Position numbers and translations under genes: made by a program. Positions 7,313 to 13,347 of a stretch of 16,856 bases of DNA are shown piece by piece (positions within the stretch are counted from its first letter, which is position 1; the number at the start of each line of letters is the position of its first letter). Where the stretch lies: assembly GCA_026984165.1 (NCBI GenBank), contig JALSSQ010000088.1, forward strand, positions 1 through 16,856. Reading direction: 5' to 3'. The stretch comes from Sulfurovum sp. (GTDB lineage Bacteria; Campylobacterota; Campylobacteria; Campylobacterales; Sulfurovaceae). Below the pieces are notes generated by a model that saw only the letters and a program-made list of their open reading frames with translations, was not told the origin of the DNA and ran no database searches.

Positions 7313-8367
7313 TGTCTTTAGACCTCTACACTGAAAACTATGACTATGCACTCCCTGAGGGGTACATCGCTACGACACCTGTGCATCCACGCGACCATGC
7401 AAAGCTTTTAGTCTATGACAGAAAAACAGATACAGTGACCCATAGCACATTTAAACATCTGTTGGACTTTGTCCCCAAAGCCTGTGATGTTTTTCTCAAT
7501 GACACCCGTGTCATCAAAGCACGTATCTTTGGCGTAAAGCAAGCCCAACCAGTAAACAAAAAAGGCTTTGTTCAAGGAGGTGGGAAAGTAGAACTTCTTT
7601 TGAACAAACCCCTTGATGCCCACCATTACCTTGTCATGATACGAGGAAAAGTACATCTAGGTACAACGCTGCTATTTGACGATAATTTAACTGCTACAGT
7701 CACTGCCTTAAATGAAGATGGCTCACGTGTAGTGACCTTTAGCCGTAAAGGTAAAAAGATACGCTTTGAAGCATTAGTACACATTTTAGATAAGATAGGT
7801 CACCTTCCTTTGCCTCCTTATATGCAAAGAGAAGACAACAAAGAAGATGAAACAGACTACCAAACACTTTTTGCCAAACATGCAGGTGCGGTAGCGGCCC
7901 CTACTGCCTCTTTACACTTTACGCCTGAACTCTTTGCACAACTACAAGAGAGATACACCACACATAAAGTAACCCTGCATGTGGGTGCGGGTACATTTAA
8001 ACCCGTGGATACAAAAGAAATACTCTCTCACCCCATGCACTCAGAGTACTTCCATATCCCTGAAGATTCAGTACAGGCATTAAAGAGCAACAGACCTTTA
8101 CTTGCCATAGGTACCACTGTTACACGCACCGTAGAGTACTATATGCGTACACACAAAACCCAAGGGGAGTGCGATCTCTTTTTACACCCATCTAATCCAC
8201 CACAACGTGTGACACATCTACTCACTAATTTTCACTTACCAAAATCGACCCTTATTATGCTCGTTTCTGCTTTTGTTGGAAGAGAAAAAACGTTAGACTT
8301 ATACAAAGAAGCCATTGCACAAGAGTATAGATTTTTCTCTTATGGTGATGCAATGCTTATACTTTAA
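7312..8367 (+). CDS. queA: S-adenosylmethionine:tRNA ribosyltransferase-isomerase
   Basis: Transfers the ribose part of S-adenosylmethionine to 7-aminomethyl-7-deazaguanine in tRNA, the penultimate step of queuosine synthesis. The 351-residue protein has the expected length. Signatures include YALPEGYIATTPVHPRDHAKLLV at the start, VFLNDTRVIKARIFG, VELLL, HLPLPPYMQR, GAVAAPTASLHFT, LHVGAGTFKPV, and TNFHLPKSTLIMLVSAF near the end. It is the third gene of the tatB-tatC-queA unit and starts on the tatC stop codon without its own clear ribosome binding site, so translation is probably coupled. Confidence 0.96.
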   Translation: MSLDLYTENYDYALPEGYIATTPVHPRDHAKLLVYDRKTDTVTHSTFKHLLDFVPKACDVFLNDTRVIKARIFGVKQAQPVNKKGFVQGGGKVELLLNKPLDAHHYLVMIRGKVHLGTTLLFDDNLTATVTALNEDGSRVVTFSRKGKKIRFEALVHILDKIGHLPLPPYMQREDNKEDETDYQTLFAKHAGAVAAPTASLHFTPELFAQLQERYTTHKVTLHVGAGTFKPVDTKEILSHPMHSEYFHIPEDSVQALKSNRPLLAIGTTVTRTVEYYMRTHKTQGECDLFLHPSNPPQRVTHLLTNFHLPKSTLIMLVSAFVGREKTLDLYKEAIAQEYRFFSYGDAMLIL

Positions 8368-8380
8368 TACAGGTAAATCT

Positions 8381-9007
8381 ATGCATTACAATATACTCTT
8401 TGTTTTTTTATGGCTGCTTGTGACAGGATGTTCACAAAAAATCATAAAACAACCATATCACTATCCAAACTACACTATTATTAAGCCTGACATCACCTGT
8501 AAACCTAAACGCAAAAATATCCAAAATCTACTTTTAAGTTATTTGGGTAAACCGTATGTGTGGGCAGAAGAAGGACCCGATGCTTTTGATTGCTCTGGTC
8601 TTACCTATAACATATACGGTAAAATGGGAATCACCATTCCACGTACTGCCAGCGAACAAGCCAAAATGGGAAAACTTGTTACCTTTGCTAACTTACAATA
8701 TGGAGACCTGATTTTCTTTGGTTCCACCAATAGGCGCAGTAAACGCATCAATCATGTAGGCATTTATCTTGGAGACGGTTGGTTTGCTCATGCCAGCAGC
8801 AGTAAAAGAAAAGTAACTGTCTCACACTTTTTAAAAGAACCAAGATACCTAAAACGTATCAAAATATGTAGGCGCTATCTCAGTCAAAATGAACGCTCTT
8901 TATATTTGACTTGCGATGCACCTCTTAAAAAAATGAACACTGTAGATAAACGCTATACAACACCATGGACAACCGGTATGACATTGCCTAAAAAAGCTGT
9001 ACCATAA
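8381..9007 (+). CDS. NlpC/P60-family lipoprotein, short tandem paralogue
   Basis: Predicted peptidoglycan endopeptidase of the NlpC/P60 papain-like fold, which cleaves the D-gamma-Glu to diaminopimelate bond in stem peptides. The 208-residue product has a lipoprotein signal with lipobox VTGC (Cys17), so it should be membrane-anchored facing the periplasm. Residues 57-75 read KPYVWAEEGPDAFDCSG, with catalytic Cys71; His125 (NHVGIYLG) and His137 (WFAHAS) complete the triad. The start at 8381 was chosen because the signal peptide begins there; an in-frame ATG 66 nt upstream lies inside queA. It ends soon after a PWTTGMTLP motif that recurs in the next gene. It lacks the SPOR domain of its neighbour. 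Confidence 0.9.
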   Translation: MHYNILFVFLWLLVTGCSQKIIKQPYHYPNYTIIKPDITCKPKRKNIQNLLLSYLGKPYVWAEEGPDAFDCSGLTYNIYGKMGITIPRTASEQAKMGKLVTFANLQYGDLIFFGSTNRRSKRINHVGIYLGDGWFAHASSSKRKVTVSHFLKEPRYLKRIKICRRYLSQNERSLYLTCDAPLKKMNTVDKRYTTPWTTGMTLPKKAVP

Positions 9008-9024
9008 AATTTAGGAAAGATTAC

Positions 9025-9030
9025 TATAAT
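9025..9030 (+). promoter_or_regulatory. Consensus -10 box immediately upstream of the second NlpC/P60 gene
   Basis: A perfect TATAAT ends 6 nt before the ATG at 9037. A start of transcription at the usual distance would fall on or next to the A of the ATG, giving a leaderless message. The only Shine-Dalgarno-like motif (AGGA, 9013-9016) is 20 nt from the ATG, too far for normal use. Confidence 0.4.
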
Positions 9031-9036
9031 ACTTTT

Positions 9037-9948
9037 ATGAAACTAAAAATCCTTTTCATTTTATTGCTTATATTATTTTCTGCATGTAGCGAAAAAAAGA
9101 CTGTAACATACCCCAAACACCCTAATTATGCTATCAATAAACCAACTGTACAATACAAACCAACTAAAAAAAATTTAGCCAAAATGGTAAAAGCCTTACA
9201 AGGAAGTCCCTATGTTTGGGCGGAAGAAGGACCAGACAAATTTGATTGCTCCGGATTTACCTATTATATGTATGGAAGTATGGGCATTGATATTCCACGT
9301 GTTGCACGCAATCAGGCAAAAGTGGGCAAACGTGTTTCACCTGACAAACTGCAGTATGGTGATCTCATTTTCTTTGCTACCAGTCATAACCGTAGAAAAA
9401 TTACCCATGTAGGCATGTACTTGGGAGAAGGTTGGTTTACGCATGCAAGTACTGTTAAACACAAAGTGGTCTATTCAAACTTATTCACTTCACCTTATTA
9501 TAAAAAGCGTTTGCGCATATGTCGCAGATATCTTCCCTCATCACAAACTGAGATTGTTTCTTCTCAGGCACAAAAACCATGGAGTACAAAAGTAACTTTA
9601 TCAGGACAAACAAAAAATATTCCACTTATCACACAAAAAGAAAGCCATGTCTCCGAGCAACATAAAGCTGTAGTGATAAAAGCACAAATGCAAGAGATAG
9701 AACAACCTTCATCAGATGGTCACTATTATGTTCAAATAGGCTCTTTTGTCGGTAAACCTAAAAATACTCTAATCTCTCAAATTACACGTTATGGATTTCA
9801 TCATAAAATGATACAGTTTCAAAAACAAGGGAAGCAAATCTCTAAACTTCTCATAGGCCCGTACAAAACAAAAACAGAGGCATCCAAAGTACTTTCAACA
9901 GTTAGATATGCTATTGAAAAAGATGCCTTTATTGCTGAGATAAGATAA
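9037..9948 (+). CDS. NlpC/P60-family lipoprotein with C-terminal SPOR domain
   Basis: Second of two tandem predicted peptidoglycan endopeptidases. The 303-residue product has a lipobox FSAC (Cys17), then an NlpC/P60 domain with SPYVWAEEGPDKFDCSG (catalytic Cys71), His124 (THVGMYLG) and His136 (WFTHAS). A roughly 60-residue linker follows, opening with KPWSTKVTL, the counterpart of the PWTTGMTL motif in the upstream copy. The last 75 residues, starting HYYVQIGSF, have the SPOR pattern (VQIGSF, then LLIGPYKTKTEA). SPOR domains bind glycan strands stripped of stem peptides and often direct proteins to the division site. That suggests, but does not prove, a role in septal cell-wall processing. 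The stop overlaps the ruvX start (TAATG). Confidence 0.92.
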   Translation: MKLKILFILLLILFSACSEKKTVTYPKHPNYAINKPTVQYKPTKKNLAKMVKALQGSPYVWAEEGPDKFDCSGFTYYMYGSMGIDIPRVARNQAKVGKRVSPDKLQYGDLIFFATSHNRRKITHVGMYLGEGWFTHASTVKHKVVYSNLFTSPYYKKRLRICRRYLPSSQTEIVSSQAQKPWSTKVTLSGQTKNIPLITQKESHVSEQHKAVVIKAQMQEIEQPSSDGHYYVQIGSFVGKPKNTLISQITRYGFHHKMIQFQKQGKQISKLLIGPYKTKTEASKVLSTVRYAIEKDAFIAEIR

Positions 9949-10331
9949 TGAGATTAGCGTCTATTGATGTTGGGCTTAAACGTATTGGCATAGCTATTTG
10001 TCTCAATGGGAGTATAGTACTACCCCAAGATGCTATTTTAAGAAAAAACCGCAAACAAGCCGCACGTGATGTGAATGCTTTTTTAAAAGAGTGGGAGATA
10101 GAAAAACTCATCGTTGGGATACCCCTTGATGCAGCTAGCTCTGAAGAGATGGAGAAACGTATTAAACACTTTGTTTCTCTTCTTGAACTTAACATCCCTG
10201 TCATCTATCAAGATGAACAAAGCTCCAGCCTAGAAGCCAAAGAACTCACCCAAGGTCTATTCAGACACAAAAAAGATGGGAAAATAGACTCTATCGCAGC
10301 AAAAATAATTTTAGAAAGATACCTGGTATAA
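9948..10331 (+). CDS. ruvX: RuvX/YqgF RNase H-like nuclease
   Basis: Small RNase H-fold protein of the YqgF family, described as a Holliday junction resolvase-like enzyme and linked to 16S rRNA 5'-end processing. The 127-residue product starts RLASIDVGLKRIGIAI, with the first catalytic Asp at residue 6. It has IVGIPLDAASS in the middle and YQDEQSSSLEA where other members have VDERLTT, so Glu is retained. It ends with KIDSIAAKIILERYL, providing the final Asp. Its start overlaps the stop of the preceding NlpC/P60 gene by one base. In related genomes ruvX often lies beside dprA; here dprA is 3 kb away on the other strand, so the locus has been rearranged or expanded. Confidence 0.92.
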   Translation: MRLASIDVGLKRIGIAICLNGSIVLPQDAILRKNRKQAARDVNAFLKEWEIEKLIVGIPLDAASSEEMEKRIKHFVSLLELNIPVIYQDEQSSSLEAKELTQGLFRHKKDGKIDSIAAKIILERYLV

Positions 10332-10347
10332 GTTTTTTCATTTTACC

Positions 10348-10425
10348 TTATTTACGTCTAAATTTTTTATATAAACTAAACAAAATAGGACCATATTTAA
10401 TCACTTTCCAAATAATATTTTTCAT
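10348..10425 (-). CDS. Small basic hydrophobic peptide of 25 residues, coupled to nagZ
   Basis: This short frame reads MKNIIWKVIKYGPILF, then SLYKKFRRK and a TAA stop. It has 8 Lys/Arg and no acidic residues, with a hydrophobic centre and a KYGP turn, so it is probably a membrane-associated or cationic amphipathic peptide. GGAG lies 6 nt before the ATG and is part of TAAGGAG, in which TAA is the nagZ stop codon. This makes a strong ribosome binding site and suggests coupled translation after nagZ. It is convergent with ruvX, 16 bp away. I do not recognise a family. It could be a chance frame, but the ribosome binding site is among the best in the window. Confidence 0.6.
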   Translation of the reverse strand: MKNIIWKVIKYGPILFSLYKKFRRK

Positions 10426-10435
10426 TCAAAACTCC

Positions 10436-11521
10436 TTACAATATTTTTTTTAATTTCTGAATACGAGCATATGCCTTATCTATATCTTCCTCTTTTACTG
10501 CTCCTCTTTTGACTAATGAACGTATAATATGAACCAATGTTTTAGTACTTTTTACTTGTCTGGGGTCAAGCTGATTACCTACAAGTAAGATATCATCTCC
10601 TGCATTAATAGCCAATTGAAGTGTCTGAGCCAAAGTATATTTTTTAGCTATAGCCCCCATCTGTAAATCATCCGTAATCACCACGCCATCAAAACCAAGT
10701 TCTTTGCGTAGTAGACCATTGACAGTTTTTTTCGATAGAGTAGCAGGATATTTGGTATCTATACGCTTATTAAAGACATGGGCAACCATAACTGTATCTG
10801 CTTTATGGTTTAGAATCTTATAAGGAATCAACTCTTTCTTCTTCCACAGATTTGTTACATCAACGAAGCCCTTGTGAGTATCACCTTCAGAGGAACCATG
10901 TCCAGGGAAGTGCTTAAGTGCGGTTAATACACCATGTGCATGCATCGCATCTATAAAAGTATTGGCATACTGTGCTACTATCTTAGGGTCTTTGCCAAAA
11001 GAACGTCCCAATCCATGAATCACATGGTTGTTTTGATTAATATCCAAATCCACAACAGGTGCCAAATCATAGTTGATCCCTACAGACTTTAACTCTTTAC
11101 TCATTTTTTCATAAGTACTTCTAATCTGTGACTGATCCATTTTTATGACATTAGCAGCCTTGGGAAATTTGCCATAAAAGCCATATTTACTTTTTAACCG
11201 CTGTACTCTTCCACCCTCTTGATCTACCGCAATCAGTAATTTTCCATCTAAAGAACATGCTTGGAGTTGTTTTGTAAGTTTTGCTAATTGTTTTTTAGTC
11301 GCAATATTTTTAGGTTTGTTTTTATTCACTGGATTATAATCAAACAATATGACTGCACCAATATTATACTTGTGTATATCTTTACATATCTGTGTATCAG
11401 AAGTTGCCGTTGTTCCATGGAACCCTATCATAAGCATTTGACCTATCTTGTGATCCAAAGAGATATCTGCAAACAAGGGCACACTTAAAAGAGCTATATA
11501 TAGTAAAAATTTTTTAAACAT
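10436..11521 (-). CDS. nagZ: Exported family 3 glycoside hydrolase, beta-N-acetylhexosaminidase (NagZ type)
   Basis: Removes terminal N-acetylglucosamine, typically from cell-wall muropeptides. The 361-residue protein contains IAVDQEGGRVQRL (residues 97-109), GRSFGKDP, and KHFPGHGSSEGDTH at 203-216, the NagZ acid/base loop with Asp214 and His216. VITDDLQMGA follows, with the nucleophile Asp284. Unlike the cytoplasmic E. coli enzyme, it starts with MFKKFLLYIALLSVPLFA, a good signal peptide cleaved after Ala18, so it probably acts in the periplasm. AGGAAG lies 4-5 nt before the ATG, and the DNA before that is a heptanucleotide array. A 25-codon ORF follows. The neighbouring NlpC/P60 hydrolases support a cell-wall role. 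Confidence 0.92.
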   Translation of the reverse strand: MFKKFLLYIALLSVPLFADISLDHKIGQMLMIGFHGTTATSDTQICKDIHKYNIGAVILFDYNPVNKNKPKNIATKKQLAKLTKQLQACSLDGKLLIAVDQEGGRVQRLKSKYGFYGKFPKAANVIKMDQSQIRSTYEKMSKELKSVGINYDLAPVVDLDINQNNHVIHGLGRSFGKDPKIVAQYANTFIDAMHAHGVLTALKHFPGHGSSEGDTHKGFVDVTNLWKKKELIPYKILNHKADTVMVAHVFNKRIDTKYPATLSKKTVNGLLRKELGFDGVVITDDLQMGAIAKKYTLAQTLQLAINAGDDILLVGNQLDPRQVKSTKTLVHIIRSLVKRGAVKEEDIDKAYARIQKLKKIL

Positions 11522-11530
11522 TTTTCTTCC

Positions 11531-11572
11531 TAATTTCTAATTTCTAATTTCTAATTTCTAATTTCTAATTTT
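11531..11572. repeat. Heptanucleotide tandem array (TAATTTC)6 before nagZ
   Basis: Five perfect copies of TAATTTC (11531-11565) and a sixth differing only in its last base (11566-11572). On the nagZ strand the unit reads GAAATTA. The array joins the nagZ ribosome binding site (TTAGGAAG), and the degenerate outer copy forms part of a TAAAAT -10-like box. Seven is not a multiple of three, but the array is outside the coding region. Copy-number change would therefore alter 5' UTR length or promoter geometry rather than reading frame. Confidence 0.9.
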
Positions 11573-11573
11573 A
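11568..11573 (-). promoter_or_regulatory. Candidate nagZ -10 box embedded in the repeat
   Basis: TAAAAT read on the minus strand would start transcription at about 11561, making nearly the whole nagZ 5' UTR out of heptamer repeats. An 8-bp palindrome GGTTAACC (11588-11595) sits about 15 bp upstream, near the expected -35, and could be a regulator site. There is no other support. Confidence 0.35.
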
Positions 11574-11604
11574 CACTATTTGCATACGGTTAACCTTGAT
11601 AGTT

Positions 11605-11718
11605 TACAATACACTCATAAGAGCATTTGGGACACCTGAATTTATTCCCCCTCCCTTTTAAAGTAATTTAGTCTCCTTTTAAACTATTTTCCTCCTTTTT
11701 ATCCCCCAAATGCTCTTT
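11605..11718 (+). ncRNA. Candidate small RNA with a closed terminal stem and three anti-Shine-Dalgarno-like tracts
   Basis: AAGAGCATTTGGG (11619-11631) and CCCAAATGCTCTT (11705-11717) form a perfect 13-bp inverted repeat enclosing 73 nt. A TACAAT -10-like box at 11605-11610 would place the transcript start at about 11617, almost exactly at the stem. The enclosed part is C/U-rich and seems poorly able to pair with itself. It has CCCCCTCCCTTTT (11647-11659), CTCCTTTT (11673-11680) and CCTCCTTTTT (11691-11700), all resembling the CCUCCUUU tail of 16S rRNA. There is no T-run after the stem on either strand, so the 3' end would need another mechanism. It could instead be a structured leader of nagZ on the other strand, where the tracts read as AAGGAG-like motifs. 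Confidence 0.45.
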
Positions 11719-11765
11719 GAAACTAAAAAAAATGAAATTACACAATTTTTACATTATTATTTGTG

Positions 11766-11771
11766 TATAAT
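11766..11771 (+). promoter_or_regulatory. Promoter -10 box for the thioredoxin-fold gene
   Basis: A perfect TATAAT lies 19 nt upstream of the ATG at 11791, with AAGG at 11781-11784 as ribosome binding site. The upstream DNA is very AT-rich and lacks a clear -35, typical for this phylum. It indicates that this gene has its own promoter separate from the structured segment upstream. Confidence 0.6.
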
Positions 11772-11790
11772 ACAATAAAAAAGGTTTACC

Positions 11791-12363
11791 ATGATGAAAT
11801 TATTAACATCTGCATTACTCTTATTTTCGATTTTCAGCTATGCACAGGCAGTCGAAAAACAATCATCCTATCCTGTGATGTCTATGACTGACACACACGG
11901 AAAAACATATAAAGTTGAAGGCACAGAACAAGGTCTAAAGATAGAAGGTTTAGAAGGAAAAGTCATTTTTCTTGAATTTTTCGGACATCAATGCCCTCCC
12001 TGTTTAGCCTCTATACCACACCTGATTCATTTACAAAAAAAATATCCCGATACGCTCGCTGTAGTTGGCATCGAAGTACAAGGATACAATGCTGCACAAA
12101 CAGCTGCTTTTGCCAAAGAAAAAGGCATGAACTATATTGTTGTATCAGAAGAAACCGCTTCTGCACTTGTAAACTATATCCAACAACGAGCACGTTGGAG
12201 AGGGAGTATCCCATTTTTAGTTGCTATGGATACCACTGGCAATGTACAGTTTGTGCAAGCTGGAATGCTTCCAGAATCGTCACTTGAAGAGCTTATTGGA
12301 CAACTTTCAAAAAGCAAAAAACAAAACATTGAAACCAATACGAGCAAGCAGACACACAACTAA
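11791..12363 (+). CDS. Secreted TlpA-like thioredoxin-fold protein
   Basis: Predicted periplasmic thiol-disulfide protein. The 190-residue product has a signal peptide with probable cleavage after AQA (residue 20). The strand VIFLEFFGHQ leads to the active site CPPC at residues 68-71. SIPFLVAMDTTG later supplies the conserved cis-Pro of the thioredoxin fold. The site context FFGHQCPPC differs from the more usual FWASWCPPC; CPPC is common in TlpA/ResA-type reductases such as those serving cytochrome c maturation. The last 20 residues are a polar tail. It has its own -10 box and is followed by a clear terminator, so it is probably monocistronic. The physiological partner cannot be told from here. 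Confidence 0.88.
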   Translation: MMKLLTSALLLFSIFSYAQAVEKQSSYPVMSMTDTHGKTYKVEGTEQGLKIEGLEGKVIFLEFFGHQCPPCLASIPHLIHLQKKYPDTLAVVGIEVQGYNAAQTAAFAKEKGMNYIVVSEETASALVNYIQQRARWRGSIPFLVAMDTTGNVQFVQAGMLPESSLEELIGQLSKSKKQNIETNTSKQTHN

Positions 12364-12377
12364 ACAAATACAAACAA

Positions 12378-12411
12378 GTCACCTTACAAGAATATAAGGT
12401 GACATTTTCTT
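12378..12411 (+). terminator. Rho-independent terminator after the thioredoxin-fold gene
   Basis: A perfect 9-bp stem GTCACCTTA/TAAGGTGAC (12378-12386 with 12395-12403) with an 8-nt loop is followed by ATTTTCTT. It lies 15 nt after the stop codon. Confidence 0.85.
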
Positions 12412-12473
12412 CAAAAACTTTCATTTTTTTCTATTTACAAACCTCTATAAATCTACATTATAGAGAAAAGTTA

Positions 12474-12479
12474 TATAAT
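12474..12479 (+). promoter_or_regulatory. Promoter -10 box for the helical repeat protein gene
   Basis: A perfect TATAAT is located 20-25 nt before the start codon, with AAAAGGA (12486-12492) as ribosome binding site. There is no clear -35. Together with the upstream terminator it shows the next gene is transcribed separately. Confidence 0.6.
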
Positions 12480-12498
12480 ATTTGTAAAAGGATATATG

Positions 12499-13347
12499 AT
12501 GAAACCTACACTTTTTGCATTCATTATTGTAAGTACTTCTCTATTGACTGCCAACGATATGCAGACAAATACTACCTCCAAAATAAATAAAAATGTCACA
12601 AATGCAATAGCACGTGTTGAAGATGCAAGAGCTGAAACGCTTTCTACACTAAAATCTATCATTCGCACTGTTGAGACTGCAAGAGAAAAATACACAAACA
12701 AGAAAGATAACAATTATTCTATCTCTACACAAATTATTCAAACCCATGCCTTAAGTGAAATCGCAAGAAATACTGCTTCTGTAGAAATAGCAAAGGCAAT
12801 GGCAACAGCTCGCATCACACAAGCTATTGATAAATTAAATTCTAACTCACTTGCTACCATTGCAAATGCTATTGCTTCTGTTGAGATAGCCAAAGCAAAA
12901 GCAAAAAAAAATATTGCCAAAGTTACAGGTGCAGTGGAAATAAGTAAAGTCAAACAACCCACTCATATCAAACATGCACAAGAAACACTTACAATTGCCA
13001 AAAATGTATCTGCTATACAAATAGCCCAATCTGTTGCTCAAGTAGAAGTTGCCAAAGCCGTTTCACTCTTAGATATAGCTCGTTCATCTATAGAATCTGC
13101 TCTTCCAAAATCACCACAACAACCTATTCAAAAAGATCAAGAAAAATTGGAAGATATTAAAGCAAAAGCAACTGCAAACATCTCTTCTTATTTAGCACAA
13201 ATCGAAGTGATGAAAGCTAATATGCTTGCCAAAATAGCAAAGGAGGTTGCAAAAGTAGAGATTGCAAAACTCCACGAAAACAACACAAAACACAATAAAG
13301 AACAAAACTGTACTACCTATCCTAAAACTCTCATCAAAGCAAATTAA
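12499..13347 (+). CDS. Secreted alanine-rich helical repeat protein, function unknown
   Basis: I do not recognise this 282-residue protein. It starts with a signal peptide (MKPTLFAFIIVSTSLLTA), so it is probably exported. The rest is almost entirely predicted helix. A motif of the form VEIAK recurs at least nine times (numbering from the ATG at 12496: about residues 41, 59, 96, 129, 147, 174, 183, 236 and 254). Intervals are often 9, 18 or 27. Eighteen residues are five turns of an alpha helix, so the Glu and Lys would line up on one face with Ala/Ile/Val packing on the others. A Pro/Gln-rich break at 204-210 splits it into two parts. The second ATG is chosen as start because the ribosome binding site is 6 nt away. 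Its TAA overlaps the dprA stop on the other strand. Confidence 0.8.
   Translation: MKPTLFAFIIVSTSLLTANDMQTNTTSKINKNVTNAIARVEDARAETLSTLKSIIRTVETAREKYTNKKDNNYSISTQIIQTHALSEIARNTASVEIAKAMATARITQAIDKLNSNSLATIANAIASVEIAKAKAKKNIAKVTGAVEISKVKQPTHIKHAQETLTIAKNVSAIQIAQSVAQVEVAKAVSLLDIARSSIESALPKSPQQPIQKDQEKLEDIKAKATANISSYLAQIEVMKANMLAKIAKEVAKVEIAKLHENNTKHNKEQNCTTYPKTLIKAN

Noticed and set aside
10332..10347. Terminator between ruvX and the small peptide gene
   Set aside because: A T-run is present but no stem of useful length precedes it; the ATACC/GGTAT palindrome has a one-base loop.
11531..11573. Heptamer repeats as a CRISPR array
   Set aside because: Units are directly adjacent with no spacers and are only 7 bp.
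11619..11717. Structured segment as a miniature transposable element
   Set aside because: The 13-bp inverted repeats look like transposon ends, but no target-site duplication flanks them (ACTCAT on the left, TGAAAC on the right), and the promoter-like spacing fits an RNA better.
12471..12962. Minus-strand open frames across the helical repeat gene
   Set aside because: These arise from the biased, Ala/Ile-rich codon pattern of the plus-strand gene; no ribosome binding sites or motifs.
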